Origin: Blakeslea trispora
Taxonomy: Eukaryota; Mucoromycota; Mucoromycetes; Mucorales; Choanephoraceae
Direction of reading: 5' to 3'
DNA length: 64,000 nt
Assembly: GCA_025331445.1 (NCBI GenBank)
Contig: JAIWNE010000055.1
Coordinates: 62,001 to 126,000 of the forward strand
Shown: one piece after another, positions 47,401 through 64,000 of the stretch
How positions within the stretch are numbered: the stretch's first letter is position 1
Layout of the letters: every line of letters begins with the position of its first letter
Translations under genes and position numbers: made by a program
The notes under the pieces: generated by a model
Told to the model about the DNA's origin: nothing
The model's input: only the letters and a program-made list of their open reading frames with translations
Databases searched by the model: none

Positions 47401-47788
47401 CTTGTTCTTCTTGTTCTTGCTGCCTTACTTCTTGAAGAACTCTCTTTTTATCCAAAGCTGACTCTCTCTCGAGTGCCAAACGTTTCTCTTGTGCTTGGCG
47501 CTGTTGTTCCTCTTTCTCTCGGATATCTCGTTTTAGTTTTTCAATTTCCTCCAGTTTTTTATCATGAACACTTTTGGCTGGTATTATTTTCTTTCGAGCG
47601 AGTACTGAAGATCCATTATCGAAATGCCAGCTGTCAAAAGGCCCATACATGCGCTCGATAGTGTCGTTTACTACATCATCCTCACTCAGGTGATAGACAT
47701 AGTCGCGAATGTACTCTTCTACCAAGGGTAGTGTTGGCTGAAAGATGTCATCTTCTCTACCATTACGGTTCTTGTCAACTCCAGCCAT
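44415..47788 (-). CDS. Large unrecognised protein: coiled coil, polyproline, helical C-terminal domain (1057 aa)
   Basis: Three open frames belong to one gene: exons 47788-46268, 46193-46137, 46078-45598 and 45529-44415, with matching GT-AG borders and phases. Residues 1-60 look folded (LPLVEEYIRDYVYHLSEDDV). A charged coiled coil covers about 75-140, a second Glu/Lys-rich coiled coil about 230-300, and a basic cluster (RSKRTKQQ...KKKR, 313-331) could be a nuclear signal. A formin-like polyproline stretch fills 388-412. From about 500 to 1057 the protein is uninterrupted, mainly helical and Leu-rich, and could be an armadillo/HEAT-like fold (SLTYESPLFTMLYRK-type start, FEISLSSYAPFSLTETPGLY, HLWMLILYYFVMKSLPQGVC). 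I do not recognise the family and give no function. It may be a scaffold. Confidence 0.8.
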
Positions 47789-49597
47789 TATGTGTCTTGC
47801 TATCTAAATAAATATATGGGCCCTCTCGTGTCTTGTCTCCTTCTTTTTTCTTCTTATTTTGCTAGTTGTCCTTCCCTTTGACTTTCCCTTCAGTCTTTAC
47901 AAAAAGAAAAAAAAAAAGAGATAAAAATCTGTGGTAAGAAACTTAGGCAGTCACCGCTCAACAAACCTGCGGAATTAACAGTATAGGTTTTCGTATGTCT
48001 CAATCAAAGGCACTGCTGTTGAAAGTTTCTGTCTCTAGAGCTAAGTCTCTCCCTTCGTGGTGCAGAGTCCTGTGCCTTTACCTTTTAGCATTCTTTGACT
48101 TTTTTACGCGTTGTTTATACTGCAGAGAAGCCTTTCCAGTACACTACGCTTATAAGACCGTTATCAATTGCACACGAAGTAGGCTTTATGCAGCTGTACA
48201 AGTCCAGGCCATTCTCTGATATTTTAGGAAGATGCTGCGACATTTTCTATTGTAACTGAAAATCCAGAGATAAAACATCTTACAATAGTCGCCTTATTTA
48301 CTTGAGATAATTTTCCATAAAAATCTTGACTTTTAATGTATGTTGTTGTATGTTTTATCTGCTAATGGATGAGATGTGATAATACAGCACTTTGGTACGA
48401 CGAGGCTACAGACCCAAACGCTTTCGTGATTCAACCTGTTCAGTGCCTTCTGCAAGAGATGTCTTTGTGTTGCTTTTGGCTGAATGAAAAGCCAAGAGCT
48501 AATAGAAATGCAAAGTATGTTGCTCCTGCTGCAAATGAGGAGTATTGTCAACAACATCTGTATTGATCAAGGTTAGAGGTCGATTAATCTTTCATTGCAA
48601 ATCTAATGTATAGAAAATGATTTTTATCTCTGAATATCAGGACAGCAAGAGCCGTAAAGTCACAAAAATCATTGCCCTCGACATCAATTCAACATGAGTA
48701 GCTGTTCTTAGGCAATTTACTTAACACTAGAACTGATGATTCACCACATCTTGATAATCCAGAGAATATTTGATGCTTTTTCTTTTGTTTAGAAGTTTGC
48801 TGAAATTACTATTGCTTGAAGATCAACACAAATGTTATACATGACTTGCAAACAAGATACACACTACCTCCTAATTCGTTAGGATTTCTCCATCTCTAAT
48901 GAACTGTATCCCAAGGTATAACTGAATAATCGTCTTCGATGTATCTTGCAGGCTCATACCTACAGGGTAATCTATAGAATTTTACATAGCAATTGTACTC
49001 TTCATTTATTCTCCCTGTTGTTTCAACGAATGGTCTTTGACAAGCTGGTTGTACACTTTACCAATACCAATTTAAAACACCTGATTCTATTTCGCCTAGA
49101 TATGGCAAAATGATGCTTTTTAAAGTCTCAATGGGAATATAATACCTCTAATTTCGTATCGAAGATCGTGATAAGGCTCCCATTATGATGTTTATACACC
49201 ATTTCAGTTGGTTTTTTGAAATATTATCTCGAAACAAGGCTATGCCCTTTCTCTGTACTATTCGTCCATTCTTTGAGCAACTGTCGCCAAAACTCCAGAA
49301 TATATCGATAAATATCCATTGAATACGCTATGAACGATTTCAACTCGATTGAAAGTACAGTTGCTTATATGTGTATGTTGACTTATATGTACCAACCTAG
49401 TCTTTTAACTTTCTCCAATTAGGTCCCACAAAATTTGGCTGCGTGTAATTTAATGTCACACACACCTTCTCTATTTGTAAATAATCTATCTATTTAGGCC
49501 CCTTTTATTCCCCTCCTTCTCTCTATTTCTTCTCTTTTTCTTACCTGGCTGTTGTTCTTATTTATTGTTATCTGAGAGAATAGCAATAGAAAAAAAA
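47789..49597. other. Intergenic region of 1.8 kb between divergent promoters
   Basis: Holds the promoters of the 1057-residue gene (left) and the LARGE-like gene (right). Small ORFs at 47995-48219 and 48369-48566 lack domains and are not called. Confidence 0.5.
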
Positions 49598-50987
49598 ATG
49601 AAAGAGTCTTCAGCAGTCTCAAGGATACTTAAGCTAGTAGGCACATTCTATTTGGCTTGCTCTTTACTGTACGCTACTCTGCACTTGTTTGGCCCAAGCT
49701 GGCCAGCATCCCAGTCATCATCAACATCGAGATTAGGAAGCAACTACAAAACCGAATCACTGAGTGTCAGCCAGCTACAGCAGCGATACCATTCTCCACA
49801 AATGGTGTCTTGGACAAGTGCTGAAAGTAAGTCACCATATGCATCAACCCCACTGCAGTTATTCATTTGTATATAGGCGTTTACAACCAAACAATCGCTG
49901 AAGACTTGGTGCTCAGCAAAGTGTTCTCGGATTCAATGGGACCATCCAAGATTATTCCTTATTATTTTCGGGCAACGGAGCAATTTGATCAAGAAGATGT
50001 GACTATAGCTACATTGGTCACACATAATCGACTTGCTGTCTTGAGTCGTTTAGCAACGCGTTACAAAGGACCTATCTCAGTGGCCATCCACGTGAATGAC
50101 GATCATACCAAGGATGTAATTTTAAACGATTTGCACGAAATGTTCAATAGTAATCCGGATGTAGGAAAATATGTTGACATTCATCTTGTAGTCGACAAGT
50201 TTGATCGACAATTCAATATGTGGAGAAATGTAGCCAAGTTTTTTGCGCGTACTGATTTTATCATGATGCTGGATGTTGATTTTCATCTCTGTACGGACTT
50301 TAGACAATCACTCAAAAAGAACCCTGAATTGATGGATGTACTTCGTCAAGGTAAAGGCGCTATTGTTGTTCCAGCCTTCGAATACATAGCAGAAGAAGAT
50401 GGTGAAGACTGGCGTCTCTTCCCTAAAGACAAAGAAGCATTGATCAATGTTGTGTTGGCAGAAAAGATCGATATGTTCCATCTGGGATGGACAAGAGGTC
50501 ATGCTTCTACTGATTATAAAAAATGGTATCAATCCTCTGCACCATACAAAGTAACAGATTACAACTATTCCTACGAGCCATACGTTATCTTTAAGAAAGA
50601 AGGCACCCCTTGGTGTGACGAGCGTTTCGTAGGATATGGGGCTAACAAAGCAGCTTGTCTTTACGAAATATATCTGGCAGGCATTGATTATTGGGTGCTT
50701 CCTGAAGACTTTCTAATTCATCAAACACATCACTATCCTGAGGATACAAGAGCAAAAGAGGTAGGCTAAATAATTGTGTTTTAGTGTATCGTGTCTCATC
50801 CTGGTTGTACTACTAGCGCAAATACAATAAGAAGCTTTATGACTATTTTAGAGAAGAAGTATGCCTTCGTTATTCACGCTTAATGATCTCAGCAGGTTTA
50901 TGGGACACCTCTGTTGCTGATAATCTTAAAGGAGAATGTGCTAAAATCAAAGGCTTTAAGGAAATTATTGCTCGTGTCCAGCAGTAA
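49598..50987 (+). CDS. LARGE-like glycosyltransferase, GT49 type (427 aa)
   Basis: Three exons: 49598-49826, 49877-50760 and 50817-50987, with frames joining. The ATG at 49598 follows an A-rich context. An upstream extension of the frame has no ATG. A single anchor (about residues 12-32) makes it a type II Golgi protein. The catalytic domain has the GT49 order: ATLVTHNRLAVLSRLATRYK, GPISVAIHVND, then the DXD motif in FIMMLDVDFHLCTD (binds the sugar-nucleotide metal), followed by IVVPAFEY, GWTRGHASTDYKKW, YEPYVIFKKEGTPWCDERFVGYGANK and LIHQTHHY. The family adds GlcA or GlcNAc in animals (LARGE, B4GAT1). Fungal substrates are not settled, so cell-wall or secreted-protein glycosylation is inference. 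Confidence 0.9.
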
Positions 50988-51246
50988 TTTATTTCTATTA
51001 CATACATACATATACACACACACACATATATATACATATATACATATTCATCAATTAGACCACCCTTTTTTTTTATTTACTATTGTTATTACTGTCTCTT
51101 CTTTTCATCTCTTATTAATAAAATGTATAAAGCTTTGTTTATATTTTTTTTTCTTTTTTATTTATTGGATGTAAATGTGTACATGTAAGTTAGAAGAAAT
51201 AAAGGCAATGCAATTGTATATATAGATATTAGAATGGATTTTGAAT
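50988..51246. repeat. Convergent 3' region with CA/TA microsatellite
   Basis: Between the stops of the LARGE-like and CCDC124 genes. A short ACAT/CA/TA run lies at about 51001-51050. It probably serves as 3' UTR for both. Confidence 0.5.
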
Positions 51247-52164
51247 TTAGTTGGTACGAAGACGGTTCTCAATATTCTTGTTTTTGTTGTCTAAACAAAA
51301 GAAAATTAATGATTAATAAACCCTTATGAAATTTACTGCTTTCCAAGTCAGCTTACCTTTGACAGCTTGGGCGTCTTCTTGGGTTGCATTGTAAGCGACA
51401 AGATTGGCTTGGTTGAAAGGATTCTCGGGTGATTTTTGGAAGGCTTTGTAAATCAATTCCTTCAATTGACTCAAACGCAAACCAGGGTTCTCGGTCTTGA
51501 AGCGAGGTAATTCACGTTCTTCGAAAGCAGCATAAGCAGCCTTGAAACGACGCTCAGGATGCTTTTCGATATCTTTGGCTTTAGCAGATCCACTATCAAG
51601 CGACAAGAGATCGAGAGCATCATCAATGCCTGATGCCGAGAACTCAGGAATAACACGACGAGCATGACCGGCAGCTTCGTTTTTGGCTGATTTCTGACTG
51701 GCTTTTTTCTATACAAGAGTGTCAAACCAAGTACTTCATTGCATAAACGATTTGTAATTTAAGACTTACGTCAACACCTTTCAAAGTAGGCTTCTTCTTG
51801 AATTCTTTTTCTTCATCAGCCTGCAATACATCAAATGAGTCTCACTTTTCTTTTTTATATGTTGTAGTATCACTTACCAATAACTTGGCTGCCTCTGCCT
51901 TTCTTGCAGCTGCAGCAGCCTAACAAAAAAAAAGGAAAATACATGTGTTAAATGTTGCTCGAAGCATGGGAGTGTAGAGTTTGTGATTACCTTTTTGGCT
52001 TCAGTATCGTCCTTCTTCTTGCTTCCTCCCTTCGCACCTTGAGACCATTTTTCGGCTTCAGCAGCTTCACTAGCGGCAGCCTTTTGTTTGTCCTTTTCAG
52101 CTTTACCAGCAGCCTTTTTGGCATTAGCAGCTTCAGCTTTACTGTTACCTCCCTTCTTTGCCAT
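51247..52164 (-). CDS. CCDC124/Oxs1-family ribosome-associated protein (220 aa)
   Basis: Five exons on the minus strand: 52164-51991, 51919-51878 (42 nt), 51820-51770 (51 nt), 51708-51357 and 51290-51247. The start MAKKGGNSKAEAANAKKA, a highly charged Ala/Lys helix for the first about 90 residues, and the C-terminal HMG-like module (HPERRFKAAYAAFEERELPR, then LRLSQLKELIYKAFQKSPEN) define the CCDC124 family (DUF1014; S. pombe Oxs1). The upstream Met of the frame (52185) is less likely than the conserved MAKKGG start. Vertebrate CCDC124 and the shorter yeast Lso2 sit on idle 80S ribosomes and help restart translation; Oxs1 is reported as a stress co-factor. The last exon codes for only 14 residues and ends in ENRLRTN. 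Confidence 0.92.
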
Positions 52165-52938
52165 TTTGTTTGAAAACAGAAACAAATAAAAAAAAAAGAG
52201 ACTAAAAAAAAAAATTACGTGTCAAAATTTGTAAAAGCAACACGGAGCAAAATGTATCCGATACTTGAAAGACAGACAACATTTAAGATTTTCGTTTTGA
52301 TCAAATGCAACTGACAGTGTACATAGTAGCATGAAGCGGATCACCGGCTCTTTTTCTCCCGCATCTCAAGAAGAGCACAATAAAAGTCAATAAAAGATGC
52401 ATTTTTCTGGGCATATTGCAATGGCCCTTAGACAGTTGCATAGAAGCAATTTATGCTTGATTGGGGACTCTGTATAAGCAATGGCCTTTTGGTTGATTTG
52501 ATACTTTGACTACTGTTTTGCCCCCCTTTTTTTTCTATCATGTTTGTCTTTTGTTAGCCAGTTACACACAATCTCTGATCCAAAAATTAGGTGTGTCTCG
52601 TGATATTTATTTGGTGAAAAGCAATCAGTATCTTGTTCAGTGTTGTAGGCGATCTTTCTTTTTTCTTATATATATCGAGTACTAATCTTAGCTTTTGCTT
52701 GTTGAAATGAGCCTACAACACATATAGCAGAACTGTCTCAATAAAAATAAGCTTTGAGGCTTGCACCTCCTTTTGATTCTTTGTAATAAAAGGTTAAAGA
52801 AACCTTAAGAATGCAATTTTTAGCGTGACTGTACTTGATGATTTTGTATTTATCAGCAAATCTGACGTATAAATAAGTTTCTCGAAAACATCTTTTTATT
52901 TTTTTTAGCGCTTTTTTTTTTCTCCTGTATTCATTGCC
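52165..52938. other. Divergent promoter region
   Basis: Separates the CCDC124 start from the ABC transporter start. It has A runs near 52188-52215 and T-rich stretches just before 52925, with no gene. Confidence 0.5.
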
Positions 52939-58078
<5,140 letters not shown>

Positions 58079-58200
58079 ATAATTTTCAGATATAGGCATA
58101 GTGCATTCTTCTGTGACCCTAGATATCGCGATCTTTTTTTTCTTTTTGTAATTCAATAAATATAGATTAACTCTGTCCGTGTTAATTCAGGCACTTGTTG

Positions 58201-58900
58201 TACAGTGGGGTTGCAAAAAATAAGATAAAATTTTAATTTTCCGCCTAAAATATATCAACAATGCATGGAATAAATGATCTCCTTTATCTCTTTTTTTTTA
58301 ATCAACATGGATCAAAGAACCTACTTAACTGATGAAGAAAAGCGTCTTATTGCTAGATTAAGCCAAACCGGTATGAATGCTAAGCGAATTTCGAGAGCTA
58401 CAAATGTAAAGCTTTCCAGTGTCTACACATTATTAAGAAGGCAAAAAATGCAAGGTACCACAGATCGTGCTGAAGGATTTGGAAGACCCAGAAAGCTCAC
58501 TCCAAAAGTTCTGAGAATTCTCAAGAGGGTCATTGTTTTCAACAGGAGAGCGACTTTGGCTGATTTGACGTCCTCTCTACCAGTCAAGGTCTGTAAGGCT
58601 ACCGTTCGTCGTGCATTGCGCAGAATGAGGTATAGATGCCGAGTAGCACAGAAGGAGCGCTTCTTGAACCCGCTTCATAGAAAGAAGAGGCCCGAATTTG
58701 CAAAGAAGTATAAGCATTGGACGGTAGAAGACTGGAAGAAGATGATCTGTACAGATGAAAGTTCTTTTGAAAATGGTAGAAATTTTGCCTCTGTGATGGT
58801 CTGACGCCGACCTAACGAAAAGTACTTAGAGGAGTGTCTAGTGCCCAGTTTCAAGAGTGATTGGATCAGTTTGATGGTTTGAGGTGCTATCAGGTATGGT
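58201..58900 (+). mobile_element. Second Tc1/mariner-like element, truncated and dead
   Basis: TA at 58201-58202 is followed by CAGTGGGGTTGCAAA, a Tc1-type terminal repeat end, and the transposase ATG comes 104 bases later. No matching right-hand repeat is found within the next kilobases, so the 3' half has been lost. The repeat resembles the one split at 6270-6276 (CAGTGTGGTTGG). Confidence 0.75.
58307..58900 (+). pseudogene. Tc1-like transposase pseudogene
   Basis: The likely start is the Met of MDQRTYLTDEEKRLIARLSQ (58307); the ORF can be extended to 58274 but without support. Two helix-turn-helix units are visible (GMNAKRISRATNVKLSSVYT and FNRRATLADLTSSLP...CKATVRRALRRM) with a GRPRKLT AT-hook-like linker. 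The first catalytic Asp is in MICTDESSFE. The frame then hits TGA at 58802-58804 in VMV-stop-RRPNEKYLEECLVP. It continues in the same frame as FKSDWISLMV-stop-GAIRYGRKS, with a second TGA, before becoming unreadable. Both stops replace Trp (TGG) of the usual VW motifs. The second Asp and the Glu are gone. Confidence 0.85.
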
Positions 58901-61900
58901 CGTAAATCCTGTCGCGAAGATTAAGAGTTATAGTATGCAATGATTTTGAATAAAGAAACCTAAGCAAAAATAACCTTCCTGATTTGTTTCCTCTGCTCTA
59001 AGGATCAAAAGCACAACATAATTTTGAGAAAAGACGTGTATATACCTTTTGCCAAAATAGTGTCGATAAGTCTTATCAGCTCAATGTTCCTTGAGTGTTT
59101 CCAGACTGATTCATGTATTTTTGGTGCACTAAGTTGTATTTTATAGTGCTAATGATGTCTGTAAATTCCTTCCTATTTCATCTCGTAACAATGATGCACT
59201 GTTCAAAATAGTTAACACACCTTTGTCTTTGCTCCTTTAGTGTGTAAGCAGTAAGCATTGGTTTAAACTAAGTATGAGAAGACCAGTTGAACCTGTTTTG
59301 CCTACAGTCAATATATTTCATACTATGGCTATGACAAACTTGGACAGAAGCTATGTATCAAGAGCCTTCTGAAGTTGTCACTTGTCACTCAAAAAAAAAT
59401 AATCCATTCAACCAAACAAAGCTGTTGATTGCCAATTGACAACAATCAGCTTTGATCCTTAAGATTATTAGATTTTCGTACGTTCTTTTATATATTATAC
59501 TTATTCTAAACATCCAATAAACACAAACATATTCTCTGGATCATAAATAAACGACTTCAGTTCGTGGCAAATTAACTTGAATCTACATCTATTATGTTGA
59601 ATCTATTCTCTCTTTCATAAATATTTGAATAGCAGTGATGTCTAGGAATTGAATCAAGGAAAACAAAAGTACTTTTGATCAGAAGCTCTGGTTCATGACA
59701 TGCAAGCAAAAAACCTCAAAGCTTAGAGAGGTTGTGGAAAACGGTAGGCCCGTAGTAAAGTCCCTATCCCGTCTATCCAATCTATTCAGTTTATCCACGA
59801 CCTGTCTTTAACTTACCCAGCCCACCCATGACCTATCCAACCTATACTTAAAAAGATAATATTCCTCAAATAATTGCAGATGCTAGAAACCAAGTTGTCC
59901 AGCCATTAAAAGATGGCTGGCTTGAGACATTTTTTTCTGGAAAGTAGCACATTATTTTCCTGAATTGTGCGACACTGTCTTTTTTTTTTAAAAGTGCACT
60001 TTAATTTTTTTCTTGCGACTCCATTTTAACAAAGACGTACATAAAACTGGTGCACATTTGATGTTCAAAGTAATCCAAGCCATCATGCTTGTTAGTTTTT
60101 TCTTTTTTTTTTTAATTGAGCAGCAAAATTAATGAGAGACCTTTTTTTACAGGGTGCTAATCAAAGCATTGTCGTAAATTTCTCAGTTAAAGAAATGAAT
60201 GAAAGTGTTATGCTAGGCATATATTTTTTTTCTCAAAAGATATTCTAGTAATTTCCGAAAAAAGTGTGGAAAACAATCCCTTGAACTGTAACGTTACCTT
60301 CCTGTCAATAGTTGTCACTAGCAAATAAAAGTTTGCTTGACAAAATTGGCAATTTACTTTTCTCATTTGTAATAGCACATATTTTTCAAGAACATTTATT
60401 GTGCTTAAACCATATAATATTTCCTTAAAAATCAAAACATGCCTCTGTGATACTATTGCTATATCTCCTTTGGTGAAGACAGCTAGCCTGTTTATGTCAT
60501 CAAGCAATAAATTTAGAAGTTTGTCACGAGCTGAGTTAAATTAAGTAGTTTTCAGAACAGCGATAGATTGTTACCAAGTCATAATTCTTTTTTTAACAGT
60601 TGCTTCTTATTTTCCTCTTAAGCATATGTGATATACATGGACTGTTTCGGATAAAGCTTTAATCTCCAATATATGACATAGGAATCAGAACCAAATTACT
60701 AGGTATTACGCAATGTCATACATAGCTATGAGAAACTATTTGAATGTTAAAGATGTAAACCTCAAACCAAAAAAAAGAGTCTCTGTAGCAAATGTTAAAG
60801 GGATGTCATAAGAACACCATTCATGATTAATTGAGCTTGGCGAATTCAAGAAAAAATAGATGAGATAACTAGTGTGCCATAGTCAATGTACATTTTAGTA
60901 GAGTTTCGTGTACAAGATGAAGGAAAAGGAGGAACGTAATACAAGAAAAAGATGAAGGCAAAATAATACAGTATGAACAAGATCATGTCCCTGAACATAG
61001 AGGGCCCCTTTAACACTAGTTAACTACTCGCCTTGCAGTATCGCATATACACTAAAGCGCAATGTGTTTTGAAGAGAAACAATGTTCATATGCTTATGTC
61101 AAGACACGGATGTACATTCATAGTTATTTTTTGAAGATATATATTCTGGCTTTGTAACGGGCTCATTATGTTCAAATGAAGCTGGTAAAGGTTCTTTTGA
61201 TATCAATATGCTTTCTTGAAGACTCTTGGTCTTTAATTCAGGACTCGTCTATTCTTTCATTCTCTTTTTGTTTGCACTTTTTCGGTTTCGAAGCCGATAT
61301 ACAGGCCTTCTTTTTCACCATTTGATTACGCGTTGTGTTGCTACATGCGGAATAAGCAGATTGTTATAAGCAAATGAGAGCGAATCTTCATAACATTGTT
61401 TGATGGCCTTCTATCGGGTTCACTGTCTCTACTCTTGCATAATCAGAATTAGTGACCAAGAATTTCACAAAACATGTAGATACATGCTATGCTTTTCCCG
61501 CCTCCCCTCCCCCCCTGTTAGGTATTACCAAACAATCTATAAATATTATAGGCAAGAACCAAGCCCCAAGAAATAAAGTCAAACATTTTAGCTACAAACA
61601 ACGTTGAAGTATCTATCAGCGCTCTTGAAGAGAAAGCCGCTTAAATTTGGTTTTTAATTGATTGTTTTTGGTTTGTCTGCTTGCCTGACGTAAGTGTATA
61701 CAGTACTTGTTGACATTTAGAAATGATATTAAGATGTGCAAGACTTGATGGGTAGTCGTCTATTGGCTTGTTGTTTCTTGAATATAGTATAGTCAAATAT
61801 TACAAACCAACTCAAGCGGTTTTTCTGAGTCGTGTGTGTTTGTTATGTAACACCACCTCTCAAGCTTGATAAAAGTTCAAAGTAATCACTGTTTATCTTC

Positions 61901-62869
61901 TAAGTCTTTTAGATGATTAGTCTAGCCTATATGTAATTGTACCATATGACTGTTGAACGTCGCACATTATAAGTTGATCAATCGAAGAAGGTGCTATGAT
62001 AGTAAATTTATAACTGTTTTGTATATTGCACAACAGAAATTCATATCGCATCTCAAACATAACATTCAAAAACAGAGTGGAAGTATCCCAAAAACATCAT
62101 CCGTTTTATTTTCTTCTTTGCTAAGGATTAACTATGATAAGAATGCCTGCTTCATATTCCAACAATTTTTTCTGCAAAAAAGAAACATTGTTGAATTATA
62201 CTGATAATACAGGTTTTTATTTTGAATGTAAAGGTCTTTCCATTTATATGTATCTGTGTACAAATATGTTGTATCAGTTGTTGTTTTGCTTCTTTTACTC
62301 GAGTGTATATGAACCGAATGAAGATGATTTGTTTGGTCTTGGTAGATTTGCAATTTAATGGCTGCTAAGACCAAGGAATGAAATTCAATCATCAGGGCAT
62401 TTTGATTAACAATAGAAGTCTGCTCTCAGAAAATAAAATATACTTAATACTGTTTTAGAAAAATCGAGGATTGTGTACAGAACAATCCATGCCCGAAAAA
62501 AGATCTCATGTAACATAAGTGTCATTCTGAAGAGAAGAAAACATAAAGTTAAAGCAAAAAGACTAGAGATAAACAAGTAGTACTTTTATTGATATGAACA
62601 TACGAAGAATTATTTACATAGGCATATTTAAGGAAACTACAGATAACGGCAGAAAGATATTGACTACAGTAAAATTATTTACATAAAGGAATAGTGAAAG
62701 GTTGAGGAAAGGGAGTGGCATATCCAAGTTGGTGAAAAAAGCAATAATGAGACAAATACTAATTAGTGTGGCATTTTGGTAGACTTATAGGGTGAATAGT
62801 GGAGATATAGTATAATTTTGCAACGGTACGTTTTCTATATACATGCTTATGTGAGCACAAGTAGTAGTT
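58901..62869. other. Non-coding stretch of 4 kb
   Basis: No gene supported. ORFs around 60208-60507 and 61953-62392 are A/T-driven and lack domains. A pyrimidine-rich patch of CTATCC/CCTATC-like words lies at about 59765-59850, and C runs at about 61500-61518. No RNA gene was recognised. Confidence 0.5.
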
Positions 62870-63190
62870 TCAGCAACCTTCGTTGGACATAAGCGATAAT
62901 GGAGATGAAGGTGGGCTAGGAGAAGGGGAAGGGGAAGGGGAAGGGGATGAAGGTCGGGGAGGAGGCCGGGGATTGTTTGGTCTTGGTCTTCTAAGTAAGA
63001 TAGGCTGGTACGATGGGTGATTTCTGATTGGTATAGTTGTCATTTTTGCTTTATTTTCGATCGAAGACTGTTGATAGATGGGGATCTGTTTGCTTCGAGT
63101 ATAAAGTAACAGGTTCTGGTCGAGAGCGAGATTGATGTTACTTGTCTTGCTTGAGGCAAAACCATAGTTTGTTACTGAGACGTAGTTGAT
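62870..63190 (-). CDS. Possible 3'-terminal exon of an unrecognised gene (Pro/Ser-rich end)
   Basis: A stop-free frame of 106 codons runs from an AG acceptor at 63192-63191 to TGA at 62872-62870. It reads INYVSVTNYGFASSKTSNIN..., then a basic Pro/Arg region (ILLRRPRPNNPRPPPRP), a run of Ser-Pro dipeptides, and ends MSNEGC. Its only internal Met gives 57 codons, so an ATG-based search misses it. A 5' exon should lie above 63240, but I found no join that I trust. It may be a real gene end or a chance open frame in a locally G/C-richer patch. Confidence 0.35.
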   Translation of the reverse strand: MNYVSVTNYGFASSKTSNINLALDQNLLLYTRSKQIPIYQQSSIENKAKMTTIPIRNHPSYQPILLRRPRPNNPRPPPRPSSPSPSPSPSPSPPSSPLSLMSNEGC

Positions 63191-63477
63191 CTTTTAAAAA
63201 AAATGATTGTCAAAAAAAAAGATCAACCAATGATACATATGTCATTACATACATTCCTCACAACAAGTCAGATTCGTGAGCAAGACTTTCCTGAACAATA
63301 GTTTGATCTCTTTCTTTTACTCCGAAACAGGTGTGCAATAGAGAGAAAAAGATTGCGCGAAAGAACAGGAAGAAAAAAAGGCAGGTTGCCTGGTAGTCTT
63401 TTATAAAAAATGTACATAACTTCTGTATTTTAAAATAAGAGTATGGCAAGTGTGACAGCAAGCAAGAGAAATAGAAC

Positions 63478-63887
63478 ATGTATGTCAAACATAGAGCAAA
63501 GTCGCTTCTTTTTATGTCATCTAGCCATTGTCCTACCTACGACAGAAACCTTCTTCCGATGAAGTCTATATTTGGGCAGCAACAGCAATCATATCAATTA
63601 TGCATCATTCAATCACAATCTGGTGGTCTTTGGCAGTTGACGAATCAAATTAGCTGTTTTGCCATCAATCGAGATTTACACGTACTTTCCATTAACATGC
63701 CCAAACTACAGAATGTCAACCATCATACTAGATATTCAACCTGGGACTTTTTATACAGCTTTCACTTCTTTGCAGCCTACTATAGCGAACCTATAACTGC
63801 TCACTCTGCTATTAATGCCACACGTGTTTTCTTCCTTCAAAAGCTATGTAAGCAAAAGCCATTGGTGCCATCGTGTGATCAATGAGT
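63478..63887 (+). CDS. Hypothetical protein, possibly continuing past the window edge
   Basis: A 135-codon frame starts MYVKHRAKSLLFMSSSHCPT and has balanced composition (GQQQQSYQLCIIQSQSGGLW, SINMPKLQNVNHHTRYSTWD), unusual for random frames here. It stops at 63886. A GTAAGC donor at 63847 could splice to AG near 63885, but the intron would be only 39 nt. The joined frame would stay open to 64000 (IAHRRKKLEAFF...). No domain is recognised. The start could also be the second Met (residue 13). Confidence 0.35.
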
Positions 63888-64000
63888 CTTCTCTGTTGCA
63901 CTTTGCCATACAAGCATTGCCCATCGCCGAAAGAAATTGGAAGCTTTTTTTAGACCAGGTGGTCATAGCTCTTTTGGTGTACTAAACACACAAATTTATA

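Overview
The window is a eukaryotic nuclear segment, about 60% A+T or more, with many short spliceosomal introns (about 50-90 nt, GTAAGT-type donors, CTAAC-like branch sites). Protein content (GH3 beta-glucosidase, Zn2Cys6 factor, ATO-type acetate channel, glyoxylate-cycle malate synthase, MRP-type ABC pump, chromodomain Ty3 element) points to a filamentous fungus. Gene style suggests an early-diverging Mucorales-like lineage, but that placement is inference.

Layout. 1-6.3 kb: a Tc1/mariner element (transposase on the minus strand, cut by the window edge). A complete, probably recent Ty3/gypsy chromovirus has inserted into its terminal inverted repeat. 8.6-13.4 kb: an F-box gene and a transcription factor whose true start lies upstream of the obvious ORF; adding the missed first exon gives it two complete Zn2Cys6 clusters. 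15.1-17.7 kb: a decayed Mutator-like element with long TIRs and a nested palindrome, followed by a broken unrecognised gene. 18.9-24.7 kb: a secreted GH3 beta-glucosidase and a type II membrane glycosyltransferase. 24.8-28.0 kb: a 3.1 kb structure bounded by long inverted repeats that carry arrays of a GGTAAAA heptamer and enclose a dead retroviral-type integrase. 29.4-38.6 kb: acetate transporter, SBDS, MON1 and inorganic pyrophosphatase. 42.4-47.8 kb: peroxisomal malate synthase and a large unrecognised 1057-residue protein. 49.6-58.1 kb: LARGE-like glycosyltransferase, CCDC124/Oxs1 homologue and a full-length ABCC transporter. 58.2-58.9 kb: a second, dead Tc1-like element. 58.9-64 kb: mostly non-coding, with two tentative genes at the end.

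Functional links. Acetate uptake (29.4 kb), peroxisomal malate synthase (42.4 kb) and pyrophosphatase fit growth on C2 compounds. SBDS and the CCDC124/Lso2-type protein both act on ribosomes. MON1 and the ABCC pump belong to the vacuolar/endosomal membrane system. There is no operon-like organisation. Exon coordinates were worked out by hand from splice consensus, reading frame and family conservation. No database search was possible.
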